Part shown: piece by piece, positions 31,498 through 39,946 of the stretch
Numbering within the stretch: the first letter of the stretch is position 1
Layout of the letters: each line of letters opens with the position of its first letter
Assembly (NCBI GenBank): GCA_036742665.1
Contig: DAINQP010000021.1
Coordinates: 1-42,775, forward strand
Source of the DNA: Gp6-AA40 sp036742665
GTDB taxonomy: Bacteria > Acidobacteriota > Vicinamibacteria > Vicinamibacterales > UBA2999
DNA: 42,775 bases
Reading direction: 5' to 3'
Notes under the pieces: generated by a model
Seen by the model: only the letters and a program-made list of their open reading frames with translations
Told to the model about the DNA's origin: nothing
Database searches by the model: none
Position numbers and translations under genes: made by a program

Positions 31498-33477
31498 ATG
31501 CAGGTCAAGTCCCTCCGCTGGCTCTTTGCGGTTGTCGTTGCGCCGCTTTCCGCATTCGTCTTGTCGATGACTATCACGCGCGCTCAAGGGGGCGGCGAGC
31601 AAGCGAGTTCACCCCCGGTTGCGCAGTCCAGCGCCGCCGCTGTGCGCGGCGAGTGGGAAACCCAAATGGCTCGCACGCTGGTGTCCATCCAGAACGCGTT
31701 ACGACGCGAGGAGACCCCGCCGACCACGTTCATGACGCTCGCCGTCGAACTCGGACGGCCGATGGTGGTTGTCGCGATCTACGTCGGTGTGCTCATCGGG
31801 CTGCTCTGGGCGTGGTCCCGATGTCTGCGGCTCTTTCCTCGGAAAGGGACCCTCGTCTCGTTTGAAGATCTCACGGTCCCGCGTTCAGACCGTCCAGAAA
31901 AGAGCAGGATCCTCACACAACTCATCCTCGACCTGCTGCAGAACCCTCGACCGGTGCAGATGTCCGATCTGCAAATGGACATCATGCCTGGCCTCAAAGA
32001 ACCTGGCTTCGGCAATCTTCAGCCGGCCATCACAATGGTCTCCGTCGCTGAGTACGAGCCATCAGAAAATCCGATGAAGATCGGAATGGTCGAGTTCTCA
32101 ATTCGCGATTTGCATGCGCTCTTCTCGCGCTACTTCGCCAGACCTCACAATCAATATCTGGAAGGTTGGCTGATCGCGGAAGATGGCGGGTTTGACGCGG
32201 GTGCCCGTCTCGTCAACTATGCGCGCAAGCCGGTTCTCCGACCACGCCGACCAGAGCGAAGCGGTCAATCGGACAGTCACTCGCCTCGGCGTCACACCGA
32301 CCTGACGCAGGAGCCCGGTGACGACGCTGATTCGCCACTCGAGTGGAGGGTTCGGAAAGGCGGAGATGGTGCTCGATTCGAGGCTATCGCCGATCTCGCC
32401 GCGCAGATCCTGGTTGATACGGGCAACTCCACGTTGACCAACAGCTGGCAGAGCTTCCGTTGCTTCAACCGGGCACTGAGCTTACGGGATGATCAGGAAA
32501 CCCCGAAACCGCGCGCCGATCACCAGCGGAGCGGACCATCGACGCTGACCGCGGCGCGCGGCCATCTGGAGCGCGCTGTTGCCCACGACCCTTCGAATTG
32601 GATCGCGAGATTCAGCCTGGCGCTGACGCTGAGTCGGGACGACGAGGCCGACGTGGCGTTGAAACATCTCATCATGCTCGAGAAGGTCGTGAAGAGGGCA
32701 TGGAGCTCCGTCCGCCTCAAGAGAGATTCCGAGGCCTATCACAGGCTTCGTGCCGAACGACCGGCGTTCTGCAATGTCGTCGATCACTTGAAGGACTATC
32801 CGGAATGCGCCTTTCTGATTCTGTATAACAAGGCCGTGGCTCTGCAGAATGTGGATGCCAATCGTCTGGCGGAGTCACGAGAGGTGCGTTCGCTGGAACA
32901 CGCCGCAAATATCTTCGCGCAGATATCTCGCCTCGATGCGCAGCGTGACGTGCATCTTGAAGATCCGTACCCTGAAATCGCGAAGTATGAGCGGTTGTCG
33001 GACCGATCGCGCGTCGAGTTGAGTTTGTACGCATTGAGCGCCCTGGCCGATCTTTTGGCGGATGCTCCGGAAAGCTTGGCGCCGCCACCTGGTCTGAACA
33101 GAAGTCTGAGCCGGGCGAATCAGATCAAGGCGCTCCTCGAAGCCGTCGAAGGTCTCTGTGAGAGGAAGCAGGAGGAGCATTGGCGTTCGCTTCAGACTGC
33201 TCGCGCGGTGACGCTGACCGCGCATGCGTCCGCGCTCGAGAAAGAGGGCCGGTTATCCGACGCGCGGGACGCGCTGCTCAGCGCGCTGGCCGCCGAACCC
33301 CGGTTCGTCAAAGCCTCGCTCCGCCTCGCTGAGTTCTACTTGAAACAGACCGGGCCAACGTGGCTGTTACATGCGAAATCGATCCTCGAACACGTACTCG
33401 ACGTCAACCCTGCCTGCGAGCACGCGGCAGTCCTGCTCCAGCGACTGAACGCTGATCCCGCACTCGCGGCGGTATAG
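31498..33477 (+). CDS. membrane protein with TPR-like helical repeats
   Basis: A 659-aa protein, not assigned to a named family. There is a signal peptide or first helix (residues ~8-29), a second transmembrane helix (about 88-107: VVVAIYVGVLIGLLWAWSR), then a large soluble region. Residues ~140-270 look alpha/beta (ILTQLILDLLQNPRPVQMSDLQMDIMPGLKEPGFGNLQ...) with a basic stretch KPVLRPRRPERSGQSDSHSPRRH. The C-terminal half has TPR-like helical pairs: ARGHLERAVAHDPSNWIARFSLALTLSRDDEADVALKHL and KEGRLSDARDALLSALAAEPRFVKASLRLAEFYLKQTGPTWLLHAKSILEHVLDVNP. GGAGGTGAG just before the ATG supports the start. It stands alone between a remnant and a convergent operon. Confidence 0.78.
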   Translation: MQVKSLRWLFAVVVAPLSAFVLSMTITRAQGGGEQASSPPVAQSSAAAVRGEWETQMARTLVSIQNALRREETPPTTFMTLAVELGRPMVVVAIYVGVLIGLLWAWSRCLRLFPRKGTLVSFEDLTVPRSDRPEKSRILTQLILDLLQNPRPVQMSDLQMDIMPGLKEPGFGNLQPAITMVSVAEYEPSENPMKIGMVEFSIRDLHALFSRYFARPHNQYLEGWLIAEDGGFDAGARLVNYARKPVLRPRRPERSGQSDSHSPRRHTDLTQEPGDDADSPLEWRVRKGGDGARFEAIADLAAQILVDTGNSTLTNSWQSFRCFNRALSLRDDQETPKPRADHQRSGPSTLTAARGHLERAVAHDPSNWIARFSLALTLSRDDEADVALKHLIMLEKVVKRAWSSVRLKRDSEAYHRLRAERPAFCNVVDHLKDYPECAFLILYNKAVALQNVDANRLAESREVRSLEHAANIFAQISRLDAQRDVHLEDPYPEIAKYERLSDRSRVELSLYALSALADLLADAPESLAPPPGLNRSLSRANQIKALLEAVEGLCERKQEEHWRSLQTARAVTLTAHASALEKEGRLSDARDALLSALAAEPRFVKASLRLAEFYLKQTGPTWLLHAKSILEHVLDVNPACEHAAVLLQRLNADPALAAV

Positions 33478-33529
33478 CGGGTAGGGAGAGATCGGCGGCG
33501 TTCCGGTTGTTGCAGCCGCAGCCGACGCG

Positions 33530-34855
33530 TTAGATCTCGAGCTTGCCGGTGCTGTCGCCGAAGCTGTCCTGATGCACACCCAGTTTGTCGAGCAGCGAGA
33601 GCATCAGGTTCGACATCGGCGTATGCGCCGGGAACGCGAGATGGCGATCGCCCTTCAGCTGGCCTGACGCGCCGCCGGCGACCAGGATCGGCAGCGGATC
33701 GTGATCGTGCTGGTTGCCATTGCTCATGCTGCTGCCGTAGAGCACGACTGAATGATCGAGCAGGCTGCCGTCGCCGTCCGGCGTGGCCTTCAATTTCTCG
33801 AGGAAGTAGCCGAGCATCTGCACGTGATAACGATTGATCTGCGCGAACGTGTCCATGCGCGCGCGGGCGTTGGAGTGATGCGACGAGGTATGGAATCCAT
33901 CGCGGACGCCGCTGCCAGGATACACCGCGCCGCTCGTATCGCGCGCGTACATCATGGTCGAGATCCGCGTGATCTCCGCCTGGTAAGCGAGCACCTGCAG
34001 GTCGTACATCAACTTGATGTGATCCTCGAACGCCTCGGGCACGCCGACCGGCGCTTCCGGCACATCGGGATTGCTCGCCGACTGTTGCGTCGCCTTCTGA
34101 ATGCGACGCTCGATCTCGCGAACGTTGTCGAGATACTCGCCGAGCCGCGCCTTGTCGCCGGCGTCCAGACCGCTCTGCAGACGCGACACCTTGTCGGTCA
34201 CCGAATCGAGAATGCTCTTGTCCTGCTGCTTGCGCGATAGACGCTGCGCCGCGTTGGTGCCGTCGCCAAACAGCCGCTCGAAGACGACCTGCGGACTGTT
34301 CTCCATCGGCAGCGGCAGCGTGTCGTTCTTCCACGAGATGGTGTTGTAGTAGGAGCAGCCGTAGCCGGCGCCGCAGTTGAGCGCCACTTCCTCGATGCAG
34401 ACTTCGATCGATGGTAGCGGCGTGTCCTGACCGATCTTCTCGGCCAGCACCTGGTCCACTGTCTTGCCGCCATGCACGGTGCCCTTCTCGGGGTGCGCGC
34501 CACTGAGGAACACCGCCGCCGAGCGCGCGTGATCGGCGCCGGCGTCCGACCCCTTGCCGCCGGCCAGCGGGTGGGCGAGGTTGCTGACAACAACGAGGCG
34601 GTCGCGAAGCTTTTCGAGCGGCTTGAGCGTTTCGGTGAAGGCGAACCCGGAGCCTTCCGTCGCCGGCATCCACTTGTCCATCGTCGCGCCATGCGGGATG
34701 TAGATACCGCAGAAGCGGCTCTTCGGCAGGGCCGCGGTCCTGACCAGCGGCGTGCCCGCCGGGATCATCGAGTCGAGCAGCGGCAGCGCCAGCGTGACGC
34801 CCATGCCACGGAGGAAGGTGCGACGTGCTAGATGCTTCTTCGTAATGAACGACAT
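33530..34855 (-). CDS. Tat-exported DUF1552 protein
   Basis: A 441-aa DUF1552 protein. The twin-arginine signal (ARRTFLRGMGVTLALPLLDSM, residues 10-30) shows export in folded form. Family blocks: RFCGIYIPHGATMDKWMP, LVVVSNLAHPLAGG, HARSAAVFLSGAHPEKG, YNTISWKNDTLPLPMENSPQVVFERLFGDG, a helical stretch (LDAGDKARLGEYLDNVREIERRI), RISTMMYARDTSGAVYPG, HTSSHH, and LLDHSVVLYGSSMSNGNQHDHDPLPILVAGGASGQLKGDRHLAFP. The many His and Asp residues suggest a metal-dependent alkaline-phosphatase/sulfatase-like fold; no enzyme activity is established for it. It always goes with a DUF1592 cytochrome-type protein, here directly upstream (4-nt gap). Confidence 0.92.
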   Translation of the reverse strand: MSFITKKHLARRTFLRGMGVTLALPLLDSMIPAGTPLVRTAALPKSRFCGIYIPHGATMDKWMPATEGSGFAFTETLKPLEKLRDRLVVVSNLAHPLAGGKGSDAGADHARSAAVFLSGAHPEKGTVHGGKTVDQVLAEKIGQDTPLPSIEVCIEEVALNCGAGYGCSYYNTISWKNDTLPLPMENSPQVVFERLFGDGTNAAQRLSRKQQDKSILDSVTDKVSRLQSGLDAGDKARLGEYLDNVREIERRIQKATQQSASNPDVPEAPVGVPEAFEDHIKLMYDLQVLAYQAEITRISTMMYARDTSGAVYPGSGVRDGFHTSSHHSNARARMDTFAQINRYHVQMLGYFLEKLKATPDGDGSLLDHSVVLYGSSMSNGNQHDHDPLPILVAGGASGQLKGDRHLAFPAHTPMSNLMLSLLDKLGVHQDSFGDSTGKLEI

Positions 34856-34859
34856 AGCG

Positions 34860-37292
34860 TCAGCTCTTTACTTTCATCTCGAACGGCGCGCTCTTCACCA
34901 CGCCGAGGATCAAATCCGACAGACGATAGCGGTTCTTCGCCGCCTCGCGCATGATGGTGCGCACGGCCGGCATGTCGTAGTACTTCATCTCGCGGCCGAC
35001 ACCGTACATCAACAGCTTTTCGGTCATCGCGGTCACGAACACATCCTGGCGATCGAGCATTGCCTTGCGCAGGCTCGACGGCCCGTTCAGCGGCGTGCCG
35101 TCGACGAGCTGTGCCGATGCATCGATAGGGACGCCCTCATCGATGGTGCGCCAGCGGCCGACGGCGTCGAAGTTTTCCATCGCCAGCCCGATGGGGTCCA
35201 TGATGTTGTGGCAGCCCGCGCATGTCGGACTCGCGCGATGCTGCTCGATGCGCTCACGCACCGACTTTGCGGTGGCGGTCGGCTTTTCCTCGAGCGGCGG
35301 CACATCAGGTGGTGGCAGCGGCGCTTGCGTGCCGATCAGATTCTCGAGAATCCACTTGCCGCGCATGACTGGCGACGTGCGGTTTGGATTTGACGTGACC
35401 AGCTGCAGGCTGCCGTGCCCGAGCAGGCCGCGGCGCGCGTCGCTCGGCACCGGCACGCGGCGGAAATCCGGACCGTAGATGTTGGGAATGCCGTAGTGGC
35501 GGGCGAGGCGCTCGTTGACGAACGTATAGTCCGAATCGAGCAGGTCCAGCACCGAGCGGTCCTCGCGGATCACGCTCTCGAACAGCATCTCGGTCTCGCG
35601 CTGGAAGGCCTGACGCAGGTTGTCGTCGAAGTCAGGAAAAATCGTGACGTCGGGATTGGCGTTCTTGAGCTCTCTCAGAAACAGCCACTGGTTCGCGAAG
35701 TTAGTGACGAGCGACCGCGACTTCGGGTCGGCGAGCATACGCCGCGTCTGCCGTTCGAGAACAGCGGGTTGATGGAGCTTGCCGTCGATCGCCAGCCTCA
35801 GCAGCTCCTCGTCGGGAATCGACGACCACAGGAAGAACGACAGCCGCGAGGCGAGCTCGGTGTCGCTGACGCGATAAGCGACCTTCGGTGCGACGCCGAC
35901 GGGCGGCGGTTCAAAGCGGAAAATGAATTCGGGATCGGCGAGGATGCGCCGCAGCGCCATTTCGATGCCGGCCTCGAAGTTGCCGGCCTTGGTCCGCTCT
36001 CCCTGATAGAACGCGATCAGCGGATCGACGTCGGCATCAGTCGGGGCGCGGCGATAGGCGCGGCGAACAAGTGAGGAAATGATCTGTTTCGCGCACGCCG
36101 CTTCGTCGGCCTGCGCACTCGGACGACAGGTGAACACGCGGCGCCGGCTCGGCGTGTCGCCGAGGCCAGTCGCGTTGTACGGTCCGGTGATGACGACGCG
36201 CGAGAGATGTGGTGCGGTGGTGTAGCCGTACTGCATTCCGATGAACACGTCGTAGGTGCTCGACACCGGCCGGCGAACGAGGTCTTCGTTGATGGTGTTC
36301 GACTTATTGAGGAACGCGACGCCGAGCGTCTGCGGCCCGGCCTTGACCTTCAGCTTGAATTCGAGGCGGATGTCGGGGGTCATCTTCACCCGCTCTTCGA
36401 TCGGATCGGTCGGCTGCGGCTTTGCCGGATGCGATCCCTTCGACTCGCGCATGAAGAACATCGGCACTTCGTCGAGCTTGAACAGCTTCACGCGCTGGCC
36501 GTTCAGGGTCACCTCGAGCTCTTCGCCTTCTGCGCCCTCGCCGAACACCTGCCCGAAACTCAGTTTGAGCAGTGCCAACCGGATCGAATACTCGCCATCG
36601 ACCGGGAAGTTGTGCGTGATAGTGGTGCCGCCCCGTGTGCCGAGCGGCATGCCGTCGAGCGTCTGGTTCTGACTGAGATCGCCTTTCACTGAGTAGGTGA
36701 CCTGCGCCGGTGCGGCGTCGCGTTCACCGACCGCGAGGCGGCTGATCTTCGCGGCCGCGGCGACGTAGCGCTCGAGCAGCGACGGTGACACACCGAGGAC
36801 GTCGGCGATGTTGTCGAAGCCGTGGCTCGAATCGTCTGCCGGCAAAAGAATCGAGGAGTCCACGTCCAGGGCGAGCAGATCGCGGATGGCGTTCTCGTAC
36901 TCGACGCGGTTCATGCGGTGCAGCGGCGCGCGGCCGGGATTGGAGCTGGCTGTGGCGACGCGATCGATCGCGGTCTCGATCGACCCGGCGAAGGTGTCGA
37001 GTGCCGCGCGCTCGGGGCGCTTGGCGCCGGCCGGCGGCATCATGCCGGCGCGGACCTTGCGAATCACTTTCTCCCATGTCTCGGCGTTGCCATCGATCGG
37101 CAAACCTTGCAGCGAGAGGCCGCCGGTCTTCAGGCGATCGTTGTGGCAGGTGACACAGTACTGATCCAGCACGGCCAGGCGGGCCTGAGGACCCGCCTCT
37201 ACGGGTGGATCTTGTGGACCCGCCTCTACGTGAGCAGAGGCCCAGATGGCGGCGACGAAGGCGAGCGCGCTCGCGAGCAGAAGGCGATTCAT
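34860..37292 (-). CDS. DUF1592-type c-type cytochrome-like protein
   Basis: An 810-aa exported protein with the planctomycete/acidobacterial DUF1587-DUF1592-DUF1588-DUF1585 layout. After the signal peptide comes a heme c site, CVTCHND (Cys46, Cys49, His50), with KVRAGMMPPAG as the likely Met side; DUF1587 (RMNRVEYENAIRDLLALDVD); a beta-rich carbohydrate-binding-like region (about 220-370); DUF1595/1592 (RRAYRRAPTDADVDPLIAFYQGERTKAGNFEAGIEMALRRILADPEFIFRFE); DUF1588 with a second CxxCH (CAGCHNIMDPIGLAMENFDAVGRWR); and DUF1585 at the end. It is probably a periplasmic redox enzyme. Just after the signal peptide, VEAGPQ occurs twice (22-27, 31-36), encoded by an embedded DNA repeat. It overlaps the ankyrin gene by 4 nt. 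Confidence 0.92.
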   Translation of the reverse strand: MNRLLLASALAFVAAIWASAHVEAGPQDPPVEAGPQARLAVLDQYCVTCHNDRLKTGGLSLQGLPIDGNAETWEKVIRKVRAGMMPPAGAKRPERAALDTFAGSIETAIDRVATASSNPGRAPLHRMNRVEYENAIRDLLALDVDSSILLPADDSSHGFDNIADVLGVSPSLLERYVAAAAKISRLAVGERDAAPAQVTYSVKGDLSQNQTLDGMPLGTRGGTTITHNFPVDGEYSIRLALLKLSFGQVFGEGAEGEELEVTLNGQRVKLFKLDEVPMFFMRESKGSHPAKPQPTDPIEERVKMTPDIRLEFKLKVKAGPQTLGVAFLNKSNTINEDLVRRPVSSTYDVFIGMQYGYTTAPHLSRVVITGPYNATGLGDTPSRRRVFTCRPSAQADEAACAKQIISSLVRRAYRRAPTDADVDPLIAFYQGERTKAGNFEAGIEMALRRILADPEFIFRFEPPPVGVAPKVAYRVSDTELASRLSFFLWSSIPDEELLRLAIDGKLHQPAVLERQTRRMLADPKSRSLVTNFANQWLFLRELKNANPDVTIFPDFDDNLRQAFQRETEMLFESVIREDRSVLDLLDSDYTFVNERLARHYGIPNIYGPDFRRVPVPSDARRGLLGHGSLQLVTSNPNRTSPVMRGKWILENLIGTQAPLPPPDVPPLEEKPTATAKSVRERIEQHRASPTCAGCHNIMDPIGLAMENFDAVGRWRTIDEGVPIDASAQLVDGTPLNGPSSLRKAMLDRQDVFVTAMTEKLLMYGVGREMKYYDMPAVRTIMREAAKNRYRLSDLILGVVKSAPFEMKVKS
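37178..37230. repeat. palindromic repeat embedded in coding sequence
   Basis: GGACCCGCCTCTACG occurs at 37189-37203 and again at 37216-37230 (27-nt period), and AGGCGGG at 37177-37183 is the inverted match of CCCGCCT at 37192-37198. In frame it adds the residues VEAGPQDPPVEAGPQ between the signal peptide and the heme site of the DUF1592 protein. Confidence 0.65.
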
Positions 37293-38758
37293 TTCGCGCC
37301 CAGCTTCTTCAACAGCTCGATCGCCTCAGGCTTGGCCACCGGTGGACGAATCGCCAGGAAGGTGCCGCTGGCAAATGTCAACGGCGTGCGGCCGCCGGCG
37401 TCCGCCACATCGAGCTTCGCGCCGGCATCGGCGAGGATCTGGATGATCGAGGTCCAGCCACGATTCGCCGCACCATGAATAGCCGCGAGCTGCAGTGAGT
37501 TGGTCGCATTGACCGGGGCGCCCCGCTCGAGACACAGCTTCACGGCCGCGACGTAGTCGGCCTCGGACCGCGTGAACGTCTGCGCCGGAATCCAGTTGAT
37601 CCCCGCTGCCGCCATCAGCGCCGTCGAGCCCTGCGTGGTCGCGATGTTCGGATCGGCGCCGTGCTGCAGTAGCAGCCGCATCACCTCAATGTCACCGGAG
37701 AGCGCCGCCCGGATGAATGGTGTCTGCCCGTCGAAGTTCGCCCACGACCCGTCGAACTGCATCAGCCCGTGTACCGGCGTCGTCTCGCTGCGCTGATTCG
37801 TATTCGCGCCCTTCGCGAGCAGCGCCGTGATCAGGTCGAGCGGATCGCGCCCTTCGTCATAGAGGAACGGGTACTTGTCGTGATTGAAGTTGCGCAGCTC
37901 GATGGCGGCGAACAGCGCTCCGCGCTTGTAGTCGTCGGTGAGGTTCGGGTCGGCGCCTTTCTCGAGCAGTTCGGCAGCCAGCGTGACCTGGCCGTTCAGC
38001 AAGGATATGAGCAGCGGCGAGGTGTGATTGCCGGCCGCTTGATTGATGTCGCCGCCGAGCTCCAGCAGCAGGCGCGTCATCGCCAGGTTGCCGTCGCGCA
38101 CGGCGAACAGCAGCGGCGTCATGCCGCCGTCCTTCGTCGGGAGCGCCCGCTGACGGATGATGCCGTTCCCTGACGCGCCGCCGGCACGAGCCGGCACGTA
38201 CTCACCTTTCGGCGTCGTGATTGTCGTCTGGGCTTTCACGTCCGCGCCGCGCGCGACCAGCAGCTTGACGATGTCGGGGTGGTTTTCGGTGACGGCCCAC
38301 ATCAACGCCGTCTGCGAGCGCACGGCGTCCTTGGCGTTGACGTTGGCGCCACGATCGAGCAGCAGCGTCACGGCATCGGCCTTGCCCGTGCGCGCCGCGG
38401 TCATGAGCGCGGTTTCGCCCCCCGGTGTCGCAGTGTTCACATCAGCGCCGGCGTCGAGCAGCCGGCGAAGGATCACGGTGTTGCCATTCAGCGCGGCGAC
38501 GTGCATCGGCGTCACGCCGTATCGCGTCACAGCTTTCACGTCTGCGCCGCGTTTGATGAGCGCGTCGACAGTCTTGATGTCGTTGACGCGAACCGCCTGA
38601 TGTAAGGGTGTCGAGCCGTCAGAGATGGCGGCGTTCCCGGAGGCGTCAGACAGGACGCGCGCGACTTGCGCGTGGGTGGCTGGACCGACCGCAAGCAGGA
38701 ACCCGACGATCAAAAGATGGCGAGACGCGGTTGTCCAGTGCAGGCGGGTGAGCGGCAT
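37289..38758 (-). CDS. secreted ankyrin-repeat protein
   Basis: A 489-aa protein with a signal peptide (residues ~10-30, cut after THAQ) followed by about ten ankyrin repeats: GSTPLHQAVRVNDIKTVDALIKRGADVKAVTRYGVTPMHVAALNGNTVILRRLLDAGADVNTATPGGETALMTAARTGKADAVTLLLDRGANVNAKD, and so on to the C-terminus. Some repeats carry insertions (for example KGEYVPARAGGASGNGIIRQRALPTKDGG). Ankyrins bind other proteins; as the first gene of the operon with DUF1592 and DUF1552, it may hold or organise them in the periplasm (inference). The start has no ribosome site, but CATAAT lies 9 nt before the ATG. Confidence 0.92.
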   Translation of the reverse strand: MPLTRLHWTTASRHLLIVGFLLAVGPATHAQVARVLSDASGNAAISDGSTPLHQAVRVNDIKTVDALIKRGADVKAVTRYGVTPMHVAALNGNTVILRRLLDAGADVNTATPGGETALMTAARTGKADAVTLLLDRGANVNAKDAVRSQTALMWAVTENHPDIVKLLVARGADVKAQTTITTPKGEYVPARAGGASGNGIIRQRALPTKDGGMTPLLFAVRDGNLAMTRLLLELGGDINQAAGNHTSPLLISLLNGQVTLAAELLEKGADPNLTDDYKRGALFAAIELRNFNHDKYPFLYDEGRDPLDLITALLAKGANTNQRSETTPVHGLMQFDGSWANFDGQTPFIRAALSGDIEVMRLLLQHGADPNIATTQGSTALMAAAGINWIPAQTFTRSEADYVAAVKLCLERGAPVNATNSLQLAAIHGAANRGWTSIIQILADAGAKLDVADAGGRTPLTFASGTFLAIRPPVAKPEAIELLKKLGAK

Positions 38759-38767
38759 AGCGGGATT

Positions 38768-38773
38768 ATTATG
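38768..38773 (-). promoter_or_regulatory. candidate -10 box of the ankyrin operon
   Basis: CATAAT on the minus strand, 9 nt before the start at 38758; an overlapping AATAAT is next to it. It sits in a small inverted repeat (GGCATA...TATGCC). No ribosome site is present. Confidence 0.4.
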
Positions 38774-38831
38774 CCCCCGTCACCACGTCTTCAGAGCCCT
38801 GGTTTCAGGCGCACTGCCGAGGTGCCATTCT

Positions 38832-39878
38832 TTACTTCCGTATCGTGCCGGTGACGCCTTCGGGCGAGCACTTGAACGGCTCGATCTTCAGCGCCGACGG
38901 CGCGTACTCATTCAACGATCGCGGGAACGCCTGCGTGAAGAACTCCGGATCGGTGAGGTCAATCTCCACGACCAGCCGCTGACGCGCGGCGTCGAGGTGC
39001 AGCCGCTCGACTGAGGTGAGCGCGGCCGAATGGAGCAGTCCCCTGGTCGGCTGGCCGGGCTGCTCGACATACTGATTCAACACGCCCGCCGAGTAGTTGC
39101 CTGTCTCGATGACCAGCGTGTCGGCTTCCCAGCGCCCGATCGAGTGGCCGAGTGACCCGCGCGGTCCGTTCTTCGGATGCTCCTTCACGTTCATGTGGAT
39201 GACGCGCTTGACGTCCATCCACTCATGTCTCAGGACGATGTCGTTGCCGTCGCGGACGATTTCGAGCGGCGTGCCTGGTGCGCCCCATACGCGGCGGATG
39301 GCGACGGGATCGCAGCGGAACGTCGGATCGTCCTTGAACGGATCGTAGGCGGCGATGGCTTTCTCACCGGCCGGTGTCAGCAACTGAATCATCGGCTGTG
39401 GTCCGCTGGTGCTGCGGTTCGGAATCGGCGCCAGCAGCCACGTGCCGAAGATGTCCTTGCGCGGCGGCAGCGCCGCCGCCGTCCGAGGTCCGGTCGGTCC
39501 GTTCACGGAGAGCTTCCGTCCGTCGGCGAGTTCGACGCTATCGAAGAAGCACATGTAGGGACTGTGCCGCGACAGCGATCCGGTCACGCGAATCTTCGTG
39601 CCGACCTTCAGGATCTGCGAGGTGACGCCGTTGCGCGTCAGCTGCGTGACGCCGTGCGACTCGCACACGTACTCGTGCGTCCGGCCGTTCTCATCGACGG
39701 CGTTGATGTGCACGTAGCTGTGCGGATTCTGCGCCTCGAACTTCGTGATCGTGCCGGAGATGCTCACCGGCTTGCTGGCGTCAAAATGCGGCGCGAAGCT
39801 GTGATGCGCGAACGCGCTGGTTCCGACGAGCAGTACCGTGGCAACGGCGATGGCTGATGCCGCGTATCTGACGCACAT
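38832..39878 (-). CDS. fused DUF6152 + partner-domain secreted protein
   Basis: A 348-aa exported protein. Signal peptide 1-24, then HHSF (25-28) and a DUF6152 domain to about residue 125 (FDASKPVSISGTITKFEAQNPHSYVHINAVDENGRTHEYVCESHGVTQLTRNGV). The C-terminal domain (about 180-345) has DPTFRCDPVAIRRVWG, VLRHEWMDVKRVIHMNV, GHSIGRWEADTLVIETGNYSAG and RLVVEIDLTDPEFFTQAF. These are the same two domains that are made by separate, overlapping genes at 7942-8352 and 8349-9212. Function unknown; the fusion shows that the two domains work as a unit. GGGGG lies 4 nt before the ATG, and TATACT is at 39901-39906 on this strand. Confidence 0.88.
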   Translation of the reverse strand: MCVRYAASAIAVATVLLVGTSAFAHHSFAPHFDASKPVSISGTITKFEAQNPHSYVHINAVDENGRTHEYVCESHGVTQLTRNGVTSQILKVGTKIRVTGSLSRHSPYMCFFDSVELADGRKLSVNGPTGPRTAAALPPRKDIFGTWLLAPIPNRSTSGPQPMIQLLTPAGEKAIAAYDPFKDDPTFRCDPVAIRRVWGAPGTPLEIVRDGNDIVLRHEWMDVKRVIHMNVKEHPKNGPRGSLGHSIGRWEADTLVIETGNYSAGVLNQYVEQPGQPTRGLLHSAALTSVERLHLDAARQRLVVEIDLTDPEFFTQAFPRSLNEYAPSALKIEPFKCSPEGVTGTIRK

Positions 39879-39946
39879 GTGACCCCCTGCAGACGGGGTC
39901 AGTATACGGCTGGTTGCTGGTTGGTGGTTCGTGGTTGTGGAGGGGG

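Noticed and set aside
33336..34673. 445-codon minus-strand frame overlapping DUF1552
   Set aside because: Same strand, other frame; the DUF1552 frame has a Tat signal and all family blocks, while this one has Arg/Ala-rich noise.
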